From: Rhizobium sp. NRK18
Lineage (GTDB): Bacteria > Pseudomonadota > Alphaproteobacteria > Rhizobiales > Rhizobiaceae
Assembly (NCBI RefSeq): GCF_024385575.1
Contig: NZ_JANFMV010000001.1
Coordinates: 3,749,681-3,813,680 of the forward strand
Length of the DNA: 64,000 nt
Direction: 5' to 3'
A program made the translations under genes and the position numbers. The stretch's first letter is position 1, and the number at the start of each line of letters is the position of its first letter. Below, one piece after another: positions 1 to 9,263 of the stretch. The notes under the pieces are model-generated. The model saw only the letters and a program-made list of their open reading frames with translations. It made no database searches and had not been told where the DNA came from.

Positions 1-1
1 G

Positions 2-1162
2 CTCGCCGAACTGATGAACCGCCTGAATGCCGGCGACAAGTCGATCGTCATCGAGGGCGTCGACCGCAAGGATGAAATCGGCACCATGGCGCGGGCACTG
101 GAATCCTTCCGCAACAGTGCGCTCGAAAAGGATGCGATGGAAATCAACGCAGCCGAGAAGAACCGTGAGATCGAATCCGAGCGCGTCCAGCGCGAGGCGG
201 AAAAGGCGCGGAGCGCCGCCGATCTCGAGGCGGCGGTCGCAGCCCTTGCCAGCGGTCTGAAGAACCTCGCCGGCGGCCGGCTCAGCCACCGGATCAACAT
301 GCCGTTCGTCGCCAGCCTCGACCAGCTGCGCGTGGACTTCAACCTGTCCATGCAGCAGCTCGAAGAGACGATCGGCGCCATCGGCGAAAGCGTCGACACG
401 ATCAGCGGCGGCTCGGCCAGCCTGAAGACCGCGTCCGAAAGCCTGTCGCAGCGCACCGAGCGGCAGGCAGCCGCGCTCGAGGAAACGGCGGCGGCACTCG
501 GCAGCATCACCGAAACGCTGAAGGAAACGCGCGGACGCTGCGAACATGCGGAAGCCGTCACCACTCAGACGACGCAGCAGGCAAGCGCTTCCGCCTCAAT
601 CGTCCGTGAAGCCATCTCGGCGATGGACAAGATCGAAAACTCCTCGCAGCAGATCCGCCAGATCATCGACGTGATCGACCAGATCGCCTTCCAGACCAAC
701 CTGCTGGCGCTCAATGCAGGCGTCGAGGCGGCCCGCGCCGGCGATGCCGGCAAGGGATTTGCCGTCGTCGCGCAGGAAGTCCGCGAGCTTGCCCAGCGTT
801 CCGCCGCGGCGGCCAAGGACATCAACGCCCTGATCAACGGTTCGGCTGCCGACGTCGAGAACGGCGTCGCGCTGGTACTGAAGACCGGCGAGGGCCTGAC
901 CAAGATCGAGGAAGGCATCCAGGCGATCAGCGCCGAGATCAACGGCATCGTCTTGGCCTCGCGCGACCAGTCCGAGCGTCTGGGCGAGATCAACTCGACC
1001 GTTGTCTCTCTCGATCAGGTCACGCAGCAGAACGCGGCGATGGTCGAGGAGACCACCGCATCGGCCCACAGCCTCGACAGCGAGAGCATCGTGCTCAGTC
1101 AGCGCATCAGCCACTTCCAGATCGGAGATGGACGGACACGCGCCATCGGCCGCGCTGCCTGA
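2..1162 (+). CDS. methyl-accepting chemotaxis protein, 3' part (gene starts before the window)
   Basis: This is the cytoplasmic part of a chemoreceptor that would signal through CheW/CheA to the flagellar motor. The reading frame is open from base 2, so the sensor domain and membrane segments lie upstream of the window. The first ~55 residues look like the end of a HAMP domain. Long heptad-rich helices follow, then the conserved signalling tip around LLALNAGVEAARAGDAGKGF, which is the CheA/CheW contact region. The C-terminus shows no CheR-binding pentapeptide. The gene ends just before a strong terminator, so it is the last gene of its transcript. The family call is secure; the ligand cannot be inferred. 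Confidence 0.93.
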   Translation, partial: LAELMNRLNAGDKSIVIEGVDRKDEIGTMARALESFRNSALEKDAMEINAAEKNREIESERVQREAEKARSAADLEAAVAALASGLKNLAGGRLSHRINMPFVASLDQLRVDFNLSMQQLEETIGAIGESVDTISGGSASLKTASESLSQRTERQAAALEETAAALGSITETLKETRGRCEHAEAVTTQTTQQASASASIVREAISAMDKIENSSQQIRQIIDVIDQIAFQTNLLALNAGVEAARAGDAGKGFAVVAQEVRELAQRSAAAAKDINALINGSAADVENGVALVLKTGEGLTKIEEGIQAISAEINGIVLASRDQSERLGEINSTVVSLDQVTQQNAAMVEETTASAHSLDSESIVLSQRISHFQIGDGRTRAIGRAA

Positions 1163-1168
1163 ATTTCC

Positions 1169-1203
1169 TGCCCCCGTGACCTGCTCACGGGGGCATTTTT
1201 TTT
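1169..1203 (+). terminator. Rho-independent terminator of the chemoreceptor gene
   Basis: An 11-bp perfect stem (TGCCCCCGTGA pairing with TCACGGGGGCA) with a 5-base loop is followed directly by eight T residues. It starts 7 bases after the chemoreceptor stop codon. Confidence 0.93.
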
Positions 1204-1286
1204 GCCTCGAGGAAAGCAGCAAATTCTTAAACCTATTGTTGCACTGTTGCCGAGGATAGTCGTGAAATAATCCGGTCTCTGGCTGA

Positions 1287-3971
1287 ATGGCAGACATACG
1301 AGCACAGTCCCTGCGCCGCTTTGCGGCGAAATTGGTCAAGGCGCCCTATCTTCCCGGGCTGCTGCTCGTTGCGGCTATCGTCAGCGCACTTGTCTATACG
1401 GATTTCGTTCGCAAGCAGGCGGCCGAAACTACAGCGCGGACGAAGGTCCACGAGGAACTGAGCCTCATTCGCAGCAAGCTCGAAGGCAAGATCAACGGCA
1501 ACATCCTGCTGGCGCAGGGCCTTGCGGCAGCCATTGCGACGCAGCCAGACATGCCGCTATCGACCTTCGACAGGCTCGCCGGTCACCTGATGAAATCCGG
1601 TACGCAGATCAGAAGCGTCGCGCTCGCACCCGATCTCGTGGTCAATCACGTCTATCCGCTGAAGGGCAATGAAAAGGTTCTGGGGCTAGACTACCGCAAG
1701 AACGACGATCAACGCTCCGCCGTCTACAGGGCCCGCGACGAGAACCGGGTAACGCTCGCAGGTCCGATCAATCTGATCCAAGGGGGCCAGGGCCTGCTCG
1801 TCCGGTATCCGGTCACCTTCACGGATACTCATGGGAAAGAAACCTTCTGGGGCATTCTCTCCGCGGTCGTGGATCTCGACAAGCTCTATCGGGAGAGCGG
1901 CCTCAATGCCGCCTCGGAAAATCTGCACATCACCGTCGGTGCCATCGACCACAACAATGGCTCGACCCGCTATTTCTACGGAGACCGAGCCGAGGTCGGA
2001 GAGGTTCCGGCAGCAGCGGCAATCGACCTCGGCTATGAACAATGGATATTGCTGGCCACGCCGAAGCAGGGATGGAACGTGCTGCCGGAAGGGACGGCAA
2101 CCTTTCGTCTCAGCCTCGCGCTCGTCGGCCTGCTGATCATCCTGCCGCTGGTCTGGGTCGGGCGCCTGATGCGCGAACGCCACGACAACATTCTGGCATT
2201 GCGCAACCGGGAGGAGCAACTCGAGGAACTGTCCCAGCGCCTGGAAGTCGCTCTTGAAACCTCGCAAATCGGGGTCTGGGACTACGACGTCGACGAAGAT
2301 ATCCTGATCTGGGATGAACGCATGCGCGACATCTATGACCTGCCGCGACATCAGGTCGAAAATATCTATCAGGACTGGGAGCGCTCTGTGCATCCCGAAG
2401 ACGTGGAAATCGCCAGGGCGACATTTGCGGAAACCGTCTCGACAGGCCGCAAGTACATCACCCAGTTCCGGATCGTTACAAGAACCGGCGATGTCCGGCA
2501 TGTCCGCGCCTATGGTACGGCCTACCGCGATCATAGAGGCCATTACAAGATCGTCGGCGTCAACTGGAATGTCACCGAGGACATGCGACTGCAGGACGAA
2601 TTGAAGGCAGCCAAGAAAAAGGCCGAGGAACAGAACCGCGAGCTGGAAATCGCCCGCAAGCGGATGGAATACAACTCACTGCACGATGCATTGACCGGTC
2701 TGCCGAACCGCCGCTTCCTCGACCAGGTTCTCGCCGAACGCGATAACGGTCACGGGTCTCCGACCATGACCCTGCTGCATATCGACCTCGATCGGTTCAA
2801 GGACATCAACGATACGCTCGGCCACGGCGCGGGAGACCGTATCCTCAAGCACACCGCCGACACGCTGCTCGCCAATGTCGGCGTGGCGGATTTCGTTGCG
2901 CGCATCGGCGGCGACGAGTTCGTGGTGATCACGAGCTGCGACTGTGCGGAAAGCTGCAGCCCGCTGGCGGACAAGCTGATCGAGGGTATCAGCCGACCGG
3001 TCGACTACAACGGCCACGAATGCAGGGTGGGTGCGAGTATCGGCGTCGCCTCGCGATGCGATCTGTTGGAAAAGGCCGACGACCTGCTGATCAACGCCGA
3101 TATCGCTCTCTACGAAGCCAAGCGTCGGGGCCGCAACCGGGTGGAGTTCTTCTCCGATGCCCTTCGGGCAGTCGCCGTCTCGAACAAGCGCACGGCCGAC
3201 GAAATCCTCCGCGGCCTCGAGCAGGGCGAATTCATCCCGTATTTCCAGCCGCAGTTCGACGCCCGCACGCTGGAGATCGCCGGCGTCGAGGCGCTGGCGC
3301 GCTGGGAGCATCCGGAAAAGGGCATGCTGCCGCCGTCCGCCTTCCTGCCGATCGCCGAAGCGCTCAACAACGTGGCCCAGATCGACGCCAGCATCCTGCA
3401 TCAGGCGCTGTTCCAGTACCATCGCTGGCAGGCCGAGGGACTTGCCATACCGCAGGTGTCGGTCAATATCTCGGCACAGCGGCTGCTTGACGACAACCTG
3501 ATCGACAAGCTGCGAGAGCTTGCCCCCGCACCCGGGTCGTTGTCCTTCGAACTTCTGGAATCGATCTCGTTCGATGACGAGGACGACATGCTGCTTAGCC
3601 GGATAAAGGCCATCAAGGAGCTGGGGATCGCCATCGAACTCGACGATTTCGGCACCGGCTATGCCTCGATCATCAGCCTGATCAACCTGTCGCCGCGGCG
3701 ACTGAAGATCGACCGGCAGCTGATCAAACCTGTCCTGACCTGCGAGTCGCAGCAGCAACTGGTGCGATCGATCATCGATATCGGCCGGTCGCGGGGTATC
3801 GAAAGCGTGGCCGAAGGGATCGAGACGATGGAGCATGCCGCCGTGCTGCGCGACCTCGGCTGTGACTTCCTGCAGGGATATGCTTTGGCACGGCCAATGA
3901 GCGCCGATCAGTTCCTCGCCTTCGCAAGGGAATACAAGCCGGCCGCACAGCGGGATCGAAGACGCGCCTAA
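1287..3971 (+). CDS. membrane CHASE-PAS-GGDEF-EAL cyclic-di-GMP protein
   Basis: This is an 894-residue signalling protein that would make and/or break cyclic di-GMP at the inner membrane. A first membrane segment (about residues 20-41) and a second (about 274-294) flank a periplasmic CHASE-like sensor region. A PAS domain (about 320-435), a short coiled coil, a GGDEF domain (GGDEF at 541-545) and an EAL domain (EAL at 668-670) follow. The EAL half keeps its catalytic elements (ELDDFGTGYAS, NISAQ, LQGYALARP), so phosphodiesterase activity is likely. The GGDEF motif is intact, but the inhibitory RxxD site five residues upstream is absent (GVAD). It stands alone and converges on the racemase gene, leaving 12 bp between them. 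Confidence 0.93.
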   Translation: MADIRAQSLRRFAAKLVKAPYLPGLLLVAAIVSALVYTDFVRKQAAETTARTKVHEELSLIRSKLEGKINGNILLAQGLAAAIATQPDMPLSTFDRLAGHLMKSGTQIRSVALAPDLVVNHVYPLKGNEKVLGLDYRKNDDQRSAVYRARDENRVTLAGPINLIQGGQGLLVRYPVTFTDTHGKETFWGILSAVVDLDKLYRESGLNAASENLHITVGAIDHNNGSTRYFYGDRAEVGEVPAAAAIDLGYEQWILLATPKQGWNVLPEGTATFRLSLALVGLLIILPLVWVGRLMRERHDNILALRNREEQLEELSQRLEVALETSQIGVWDYDVDEDILIWDERMRDIYDLPRHQVENIYQDWERSVHPEDVEIARATFAETVSTGRKYITQFRIVTRTGDVRHVRAYGTAYRDHRGHYKIVGVNWNVTEDMRLQDELKAAKKKAEEQNRELEIARKRMEYNSLHDALTGLPNRRFLDQVLAERDNGHGSPTMTLLHIDLDRFKDINDTLGHGAGDRILKHTADTLLANVGVADFVARIGGDEFVVITSCDCAESCSPLADKLIEGISRPVDYNGHECRVGASIGVASRCDLLEKADDLLINADIALYEAKRRGRNRVEFFSDALRAVAVSNKRTADEILRGLEQGEFIPYFQPQFDARTLEIAGVEALARWEHPEKGMLPPSAFLPIAEALNNVAQIDASILHQALFQYHRWQAEGLAIPQVSVNISAQRLLDDNLIDKLRELAPAPGSLSFELLESISFDDEDDMLLSRIKAIKELGIAIELDDFGTGYASIISLINLSPRRLKIDRQLIKPVLTCESQQQLVRSIIDIGRSRGIESVAEGIETMEHAAVLRDLGCDFLQGYALARPMSADQFLAFAREYKPAAQRDRRRA

Positions 3972-3983
3972 TATGGCCGAGGG

Positions 3984-4724
3984 TCAGCGGATGACGGACG
4001 GCCCGAAGTTTTCCAAAAGCCCGGTATACGGTTTCGAGATCGGAAATGAGTAGGCGCCGCGCTTGGCTGTTCGAAGGCCCAGCGTCACCAGCGCTTCTGC
4101 CTGCTTGACGGCAGCGCCGACGCCGTCGATCACCGGCAGCCCATATTTCTCCTGCAGCTCGGCGGCCATCTCCGCCATGCCGGCGCAACCGAGGACGATG
4201 GCTTCGGAACGGTCCTCTTCGATGGAGCGGCGGATTTCCGCCTCAAGGCGCGCCCGGGCACCGGAGTTCGGATCTTCGAGCGACAGCACCGGAATATCCG
4301 CCGCCCTCACCCGCGCCCTGCCCGCCATGCCGTAGCGCTGGACAAGATGCTCCAATGGGTCGAGCGAAATCGCCATGGTCGTGACCACGCCGATGCGACG
4401 GGCGATGAAGGAGGCGGCGGCGAGGCCCGCCTCGCAGATGCCGATGACCGGGATCGCGGCCATGGCCCTTGCCGCGTCGAGCCCGGTGTCGTCGAAACAG
4501 GCGATGACGGCCGCATCGGCACCGGCTTGTTCGCCCGCTGCGATTTCGGCGAGCAGGCCTGGAACCGCGAAGGCCTCGTCATAATAACCCTCGATCGAGA
4601 CCGGTCCCATGGCGGACGTCACGGCGGAAATCTCCGTGCCGGCGGCCGCGACGCGCACCGCCGCCGAAGCGATCGTCTCCGTCATGCTGGCGGTGGTGTT
4701 GGGGTTCACGACGAGGATGCGCAT
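3984..4724 (-). CDS. Asp/Glu/hydantoin racemase-family protein
   Basis: A 246-residue cytoplasmic protein of the aspartate/glutamate/hydantoin racemase superfamily, which uses two cysteines for cofactor-independent racemisation. Both are present: Cys76 in VIACFDDTG and Cys180 in VLGCAGM. The N-terminus MRILVVNPNT is typical of the hydantoin racemase branch. I chose the start at 4724 because a start 39 bases upstream would add residues not seen in the family. It is the last gene of the ABC transporter operon, 66 bp after the second permease, so its substrate is probably imported by that transporter. The actual substrate is unknown; a hydantoin or an amino acid derivative are the obvious options. 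Confidence 0.85.
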   Translation of the reverse strand: MRILVVNPNTTASMTETIASAAVRVAAAGTEISAVTSAMGPVSIEGYYDEAFAVPGLLAEIAAGEQAGADAAVIACFDDTGLDAARAMAAIPVIGICEAGLAAASFIARRIGVVTTMAISLDPLEHLVQRYGMAGRARVRAADIPVLSLEDPNSGARARLEAEIRRSIEEDRSEAIVLGCAGMAEMAAELQEKYGLPVIDGVGAAVKQAEALVTLGLRTAKRGAYSFPISKPYTGLLENFGPSVIR

Positions 4725-4790
4725 GAAATGTCCGTCAGTTCGCCGACCTGGTCGGCTCTGCATTGCAGGGAGAGATAAGTGCGGAGGAGG

Positions 4791-5609
4791 TCATGCTCGC
4801 GCGCGCTTGCGCCCGAGATAGACAATCACCGCGAGCGTCGTGCCGATAACCGCAAAGGAGAACAGCGTCGTCACGGTGCCGAGCGCATAGAGCACCGGCG
4901 TCGTCACGTTGGTGGTCATGCCGTAGATTTCGAGCGGCAGGGTGTTGTAGCTGCCCGCCGTCAGCAGCGTGCGCGCGAATTCGTCATAGGAAAGCGAGAA
5001 GCCGAACAGGCCGACACCAACGAGGCTCGGCGCGATCATCGGCAGGAGCACGTTCGAGAAGGTCTGCCAGGGAGAGGCGCCGAGATCGCGGGCCGCCTCT
5101 TCATACGAAGGCGAAAAGCGGTTGAAGACGGCAAACATGATGAGCACGCCAAAGGGTAGCGTCCAGGTCAGGTGCGCCCCGAAGGCCGAGGAATACCAGA
5201 ACGGCTTGAAGCCGAATTGCTGGAACATCACGCCGATGCCGAGGCTGACGATGATCGACGGCACCACAAGGCTGGCGATGGCCAGATAGAAGAGCGACGT
5301 CGATCCGACAAAGCGCCGGCGGAAGGCAAGGCCCGCCAGAAGGGAGACGACCACCGTCACCGCCATGACCATCAGGCCGAGGGTGACGGAACGGGTGATC
5401 GAGCCGGCGAAATCGCCCACCGCCTGCTTCTCGAACAGATTGGCGAACCAGTGCAGCGACCAGCTGTTCATCGGGAAGGTCAGGCCGCCATTCGGTCCCT
5501 GGAAGGACAGGATGAAGATCGCCGACATCGGGCCGTAGAGGAACAGGACGAAGATCGCAAAGAAGATGGCGAGGACGTAGAAGCCGGTGCCGCGCTTTTC
5601 GTGATGCAT
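4791..5609 (-). CDS. ABC transporter permease, PotC/PotI-like
   Basis: A 272-residue inner-membrane permease with about six transmembrane segments and the cytoplasmic EAA loop (EEAARDLGASPWQTFSNV) that docks onto the ATPase. It belongs to the spermidine/putrescine class of binding-protein-dependent permeases and is the second permease of the operon. Only three bases separate it from the first permease, and a GGAAGG ribosome-binding sequence precedes the ATG. It would form the translocation pore with its neighbour. The class is clear. Whether the substrate is a polyamine is not, because importers of this class also carry other small solutes. Confidence 0.9.
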   Translation of the reverse strand: MHHEKRGTGFYVLAIFFAIFVLFLYGPMSAIFILSFQGPNGGLTFPMNSWSLHWFANLFEKQAVGDFAGSITRSVTLGLMVMAVTVVVSLLAGLAFRRRFVGSTSLFYLAIASLVVPSIIVSLGIGVMFQQFGFKPFWYSSAFGAHLTWTLPFGVLIMFAVFNRFSPSYEEAARDLGASPWQTFSNVLLPMIAPSLVGVGLFGFSLSYDEFARTLLTAGSYNTLPLEIYGMTTNVTTPVLYALGTVTTLFSFAVIGTTLAVIVYLGRKRARA

Positions 5610-5612
5610 GGC

Positions 5613-6527
5613 TTATAGCTCCTTCCGGATATCGACAATCCGCAGAATGCCGGAGACGATGATCAGCACCGCAAACAGCAGGACCACGGCATTGGCGGCG
5701 GCTGCCGGATATTGCAGCAGCGACATCTGGTTCTTCATCATCAGCGCGACAGACGCGCTCTGGCCACCGGACATGACCTGCACCGTGGTGAAATCGGCCA
5801 TCACCAGCGTGACAACGAAGATAGTGCCGATCGCCATGCCGGGCTTGGCCAGAGGAATGATGACGTTCCAGAGCGTCTGCCAGCCGGTGGCGCCGGCATC
5901 CTTGGCGGCCTCCACCAGCGAGCGGTCGATGCGCATCAGCGTGTTGAAGATCGGCGTGACCATGAACAGCGTGTAGAGATGCACCATGGCGAGCACCACA
6001 GCGAAATCCGAATAGAGCAGCCATTCGACCGGCGAGGAGACCAGACCGGCCTTCTGAAGGCCCATGTTGACCAGACCATTGCGCCCCAGCACCGGTATCC
6101 ACGAGATCATGCGGATGATGTTCGAGGTCAGGAAGGGAACCGTGCAGACGAGGAAGAGGATGGTCTGCATGGCCGCGCTGCGGACATGGAAGGCGAGGAA
6201 ATAGGCGACCCAGAAGCCGATGACGAGGGTGAGCGCCCAGACGATCGCCGCATATTTCAGGGTGTTGAGGTAGGTCTTCCAGGTTACCCAGGAAAACAGC
6301 ACGTCCTCGTAATTGGTCCAGAGGAAATCCGGATAGATGCCGGCGAAATCGTAGTCCCAGAAGCTGACGGCGATGATGAGGATGATCGGCAGCAGGAAGA
6401 AGAAGCCGAGGATCAGCGTCAGCGGCGTGGCCTGGAGATAGGAGGCGGCGCCGCCGGCCATTCGCGATGCGAGGCTGGTCTTTGCGCGCTTCATCGGCAT
6501 CATGTCATCTGTGGCAGCGGTGCTCAC
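5613..6527 (-). CDS. ABC transporter permease, PotB/PotH-like
   Basis: A 304-residue inner-membrane permease. After a short charged N-terminus a first transmembrane segment (LTLILGFFFLLPIILIIAV) begins near residue 36. The EAA loop reads VEAAKDAGATGWQTLWNVI. The N-terminal extension and the length match the PotB/PotH side of spermidine/putrescine-class transporters. It lies directly downstream of the binding-protein gene, separated from it by a GC-rich hairpin, and 3 bp upstream of the partner permease, so the two are almost certainly co-translated. Confidence 0.9.
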   Translation of the reverse strand: MSTAATDDMMPMKRAKTSLASRMAGGAASYLQATPLTLILGFFFLLPIILIIAVSFWDYDFAGIYPDFLWTNYEDVLFSWVTWKTYLNTLKYAAIVWALTLVIGFWVAYFLAFHVRSAAMQTILFLVCTVPFLTSNIIRMISWIPVLGRNGLVNMGLQKAGLVSSPVEWLLYSDFAVVLAMVHLYTLFMVTPIFNTLMRIDRSLVEAAKDAGATGWQTLWNVIIPLAKPGMAIGTIFVVTLVMADFTTVQVMSGGQSASVALMMKNQMSLLQYPAAAANAVVLLFAVLIIVSGILRIVDIRKEL

Positions 6528-6561
6528 GGGTGCCGTCTCCTATGCCCGGGCTTTGGATGGC

Positions 6562-6591
6562 GCCCCTCCCCCGAGAGACCGAGGGAGGGGC
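6562..6591 (-). promoter_or_regulatory. intercistronic hairpin after the binding-protein gene
   Basis: Perfect 9-bp arms (GCCCCTCCC and GGGAGGGGC) enclose a 12-base loop, 8 bases after the stop codon of the binding-protein gene and before the first permease. No T run follows, so it is more likely to stabilise the upstream mRNA or cause partial attenuation than to terminate fully. Confidence 0.6.
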
Positions 6592-6599
6592 AGTTGTCA

Positions 6600-7889
6600 T
6601 CAGGCAGCGATGAACTCGTTCCAGCGCTTGACCATATAGCGGTCCTCGTCCATCACCGAGTTCCAGCAGGCGACGTGGCCCATGCGCTCGAGGAAGGAGC
6701 CGCCGTCGCGAACGGCGCCGGCCTTCTCCATGACCTTGCCTTCCGGCGACAGGATATCGCCCTCGGCCGGCTTGCCTTCGATCCAGTAGCCCCATTCGTC
6801 GGCGGACATGTATTCCTTGGCGGTGTCCATGCAGGCCGAGTAGTAGCCCTGGCGGTTGAGGTAGCCGCCGACCCAGCCGGACGTGTACCAGTTGATGTAT
6901 TCGTAGGCTGCGTCGAGCTCGGCGCCGGAAAGGTGCGAGGCGAGGCCGAGACCGCCGCCCCACGAGCGGTAGCCTTCCTTCAGCGGCTGATACTTGCAGG
7001 CGATGCCCTTGGAGCGGACGGCGGCGACGGCTGGCGACCACATGGACTGGATGACGACTTCGCCCGACGCCATCAGGTTGACGGACTCGTCGAAGGACTT
7101 CCAGAAGGCGCGGAACTGACCGTCCTGCTTGGCCTTGATCAGGAAGTCGATCGTCTTGTCGATCTCTTCCTTGGTCATGTTGCCCTTGTCGGCGTACTTG
7201 ATGTTGCCCATGGCTTCCATGATCATGGCCGCATCCATGATGCCGATCGACGGGATGTTGAGGATCGAGGTCTTGCCCTTGAAGGCCGGATCCATGATGT
7301 CGGCCCAGGTGGTGATATCGCGGCCGACGAGGTCCGGACGGATGCCGAGCGTGTCGGCATTGTAGATCGTCGGAACCATGGTGAACCAGCCGGTCTCGCC
7401 GGATGCGAACGTCTTGTCGCCGGGCTTTTCGACGAAGCCGACGGTGTGCGGCGCGGTGCCCTGGGCGATGACGCTGTTGGGTGTCAGCTTGCCGGTTTTG
7501 AACAGCGGCACGATCTTGTCGTAGTATTTCAGCTTGGAGGTATCCATCGGCTGGATGACGCCCGACGGATAGACCTTCTTCAGGATCCAGTATTCGATGT
7601 CGGCGATGTCATAGCTGTCCGGCTGGGTGACGGTGCGCTGGGCGGCGGCGTCGGAGTCGAGCGCCGTCATCTCGAGCGTGATGCCGAGGTCGGCCTTGCA
7701 CTTCTCGGCGATAGCATTGATGTTGGAAACGCCGGTGCCGATCTGGCGAAGCGTGATCGGGTTCTTGGCCCAGATGGTCGGGAAGCCGGTGATGACGCCG
7801 GTGCCCGCTGCAAGGCCGGCCGCTGCTGCACCCGTCTTGAGGATGTCGCGGCGCGTCAGCCCCTTCTTCTCAGTCTTCGTCTCGCTCAT
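6600..7889 (-). CDS. periplasmic solute-binding protein, spermidine/putrescine class (Tat-exported)
   Basis: A 429-residue periplasmic receptor for the ABC importer. The N-terminus has a twin-arginine signal (LTRRDILKTGAAAAG) followed by a hydrophobic stretch and a likely cut after TIWA, so it should fold in the cytoplasm before export. The mature part resembles PotD/PotF-like binding proteins of the extracellular solute-binding family. I chose the start at 7889 because AGGAGAAC lies just upstream of this ATG; an in-frame start 33 bases earlier has no such site. It follows the ATPase gene by 29 bp. At about 400 mature residues it is longer than PotD, which leaves the ligand open. Confidence 0.88.
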   Translation of the reverse strand: MSETKTEKKGLTRRDILKTGAAAAGLAAGTGVITGFPTIWAKNPITLRQIGTGVSNINAIAEKCKADLGITLEMTALDSDAAAQRTVTQPDSYDIADIEYWILKKVYPSGVIQPMDTSKLKYYDKIVPLFKTGKLTPNSVIAQGTAPHTVGFVEKPGDKTFASGETGWFTMVPTIYNADTLGIRPDLVGRDITTWADIMDPAFKGKTSILNIPSIGIMDAAMIMEAMGNIKYADKGNMTKEEIDKTIDFLIKAKQDGQFRAFWKSFDESVNLMASGEVVIQSMWSPAVAAVRSKGIACKYQPLKEGYRSWGGGLGLASHLSGAELDAAYEYINWYTSGWVGGYLNRQGYYSACMDTAKEYMSADEWGYWIEGKPAEGDILSPEGKVMEKAGAVRDGGSFLERMGHVACWNSVMDEDRYMVKRWNEFIAA

Positions 7890-7918
7890 AGCTGTTCTCC
7901 TGGTGGTTTTGTTGACGG

Positions 7919-9004
7919 TCATTTATCGATCCGACCGAGGACGACCACATCCCCGGCATCCCAAGCGAGCGCCACGGCGTCTCCGACCTTGACAGGCCGG
8001 GCGAAAAACTCCGTGTCCCCCACAATCGCAGTGAAATCCGTGATACCCGCCCCATCCGCGGTCAGCTTCACGGAGGAGCCGCGATATTCGACATTGGTGA
8101 TCGTGCCGGAGAAGCCGAGACCCGGCGCCGTCGGCTCGCCCAGGCGCACGCGGTCCGTACGCACAGCGATATCGACGGGCTCGCCGGGATCACGCGGGCC
8201 ATCGATGGCGGTGAACACGCCATCCTCGACCGCAACCGACAGGAAAGTGCCGTCATGGCCGGACGCCTTTCCGGAGATCACGTTGTGGTCGCCCATGAAC
8301 CGGGCGACGAATGCGGTTGCCGGCCGCTCGAAGACCGTGCGCGGCGCGGCAGCCTGCTCGATACGGCCATCGTTCATGACCACGATCAGGTCCGCCAATG
8401 CCAGGGCTTCCTCCTGGCTGTGCGTGACATGAACGAAGGTGATGCCGAGCGAGGTCTGCAGTTTCTTCAGTTCGGCGCGCATATGAACCTTGAGGAAGGG
8501 GTCGAGCGCCGACAACGGCTCATCGAGAAGCAGCGCTTCGGGATCGGTGATCAGCGCGCGGGCAAGCGCCACACGCTGCTGCTGGCCGCCGGAAAGCTGG
8601 GTGGGCTTGCGCGTGGCATAGCGCTCCATCTGCATCAGCTTCAGCATGTCCAGCGCCTTGGCGCGCCGCTCCTCGCGGGCGACGCCCTTCATCTTCAGGC
8701 TGAAGGCGACATTGTCGATGAGATCAAGGTGGGGGAAGAGCGCATAGGACTGAAACATCATTGCCGTACCGCGGCGCGCCGGCGGCAGGTCCGAGACGTT
8801 CTTGTTGCCCAGGATCACGTCGCCTTCGGTGATGCTCTCGTGACCGGCGACCATGCGCAGCGTCGTCGTCTTGCCGCAACCCGATGGGCCAAGCAGGCAG
8901 CAATAGGTGCCGGCCGGAATCTTGAGGTTGATGCCGTGGACAGCGGTCGTTGCGCCGTATTTCTTGACGACGGATACGATTTCGATTTCTGCAGCTTTGC
9001 TCAT
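7919..9004 (-). CDS. ABC transporter ATP-binding protein, PotA-like
   Basis: A 361-residue ATPase that powers the importer encoded just downstream. It has Walker [10 protein letters not shown], signature [15 protein letters not shown] and Walker [12 protein letters not shown]. The region after about residue 240 is the OB-fold TOBE domain found in PotA/MalK-type subunits. It is the first gene of a minus-strand operon (ATPase, binding protein, two permeases, racemase), with its promoter in the 259 bp shared with the divergent GntR regulator. Confidence 0.93.
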   Translation of the reverse strand: MSKAAEIEIVSVVKKYGATTAVHGINLKIPAGTYCCLLGPSGCGKTTTLRMVAGHESITEGDVILGNKNVSDLPPARRGTAMMFQSYALFPHLDLIDNVAFSLKMKGVAREERRAKALDMLKLMQMERYATRKPTQLSGGQQQRVALARALITDPEALLLDEPLSALDPFLKVHMRAELKKLQTSLGITFVHVTHSQEEALALADLIVVMNDGRIEQAAAPRTVFERPATAFVARFMGDHNVISGKASGHDGTFLSVAVEDGVFTAIDGPRDPGEPVDIAVRTDRVRLGEPTAPGLGFSGTITNVEYRGSSVKLTADGAGITDFTAIVGDTEFFARPVKVGDAVALAWDAGDVVVLGRIDK

Positions 9005-9140
9005 GCGGCGCCCCTTCGCTTGCCGAATGAGAAATGCATTTCGCGTGCCAGACTCGTGAAGTCTCTGATATCATGTCGGTTTCCGGATCGAGCTGTTTGC
9101 GCACAAAACCGGCACATGCCGCATTGCACAAAATTTAGTC

Positions 9141-9176
9141 CATTGCCTTCGATGCAATGTCAAAATTGTATGCAAT
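9141..9176. promoter_or_regulatory. candidate GntR operator region between the transporter operon and its regulator
   Basis: Two neighbouring inverted repeats lie in the divergent intergenic region. CATTGC-N7-GCAATG is at 9141-9159 and ATTG-TATG-CAAT is at 9165-9176. The second contains TTGTATGCAA, which resembles the GTAT-centred operators bound by FCD-type GntR regulators. The position suggests autoregulation and control of the transporter operon. Confidence 0.4.
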
Positions 9177-9263
9177 CTGATGGCACTTTTTCAGACACTC
9201 GGGATTTGCATGAAAAGCGGTTCGGGATTAAATGAAGTCATCGAGATGCGGTGAATTCCTTCC

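Noticed and set aside
5712..8432. A 906-codon open frame on the plus strand across the ABC transporter operon
   Set aside because: It is antisense to four well-supported transporter genes, is rich in His/Arg/Gly/Asp as expected for a shadow frame in GC-rich DNA, and has no recognisable domain.
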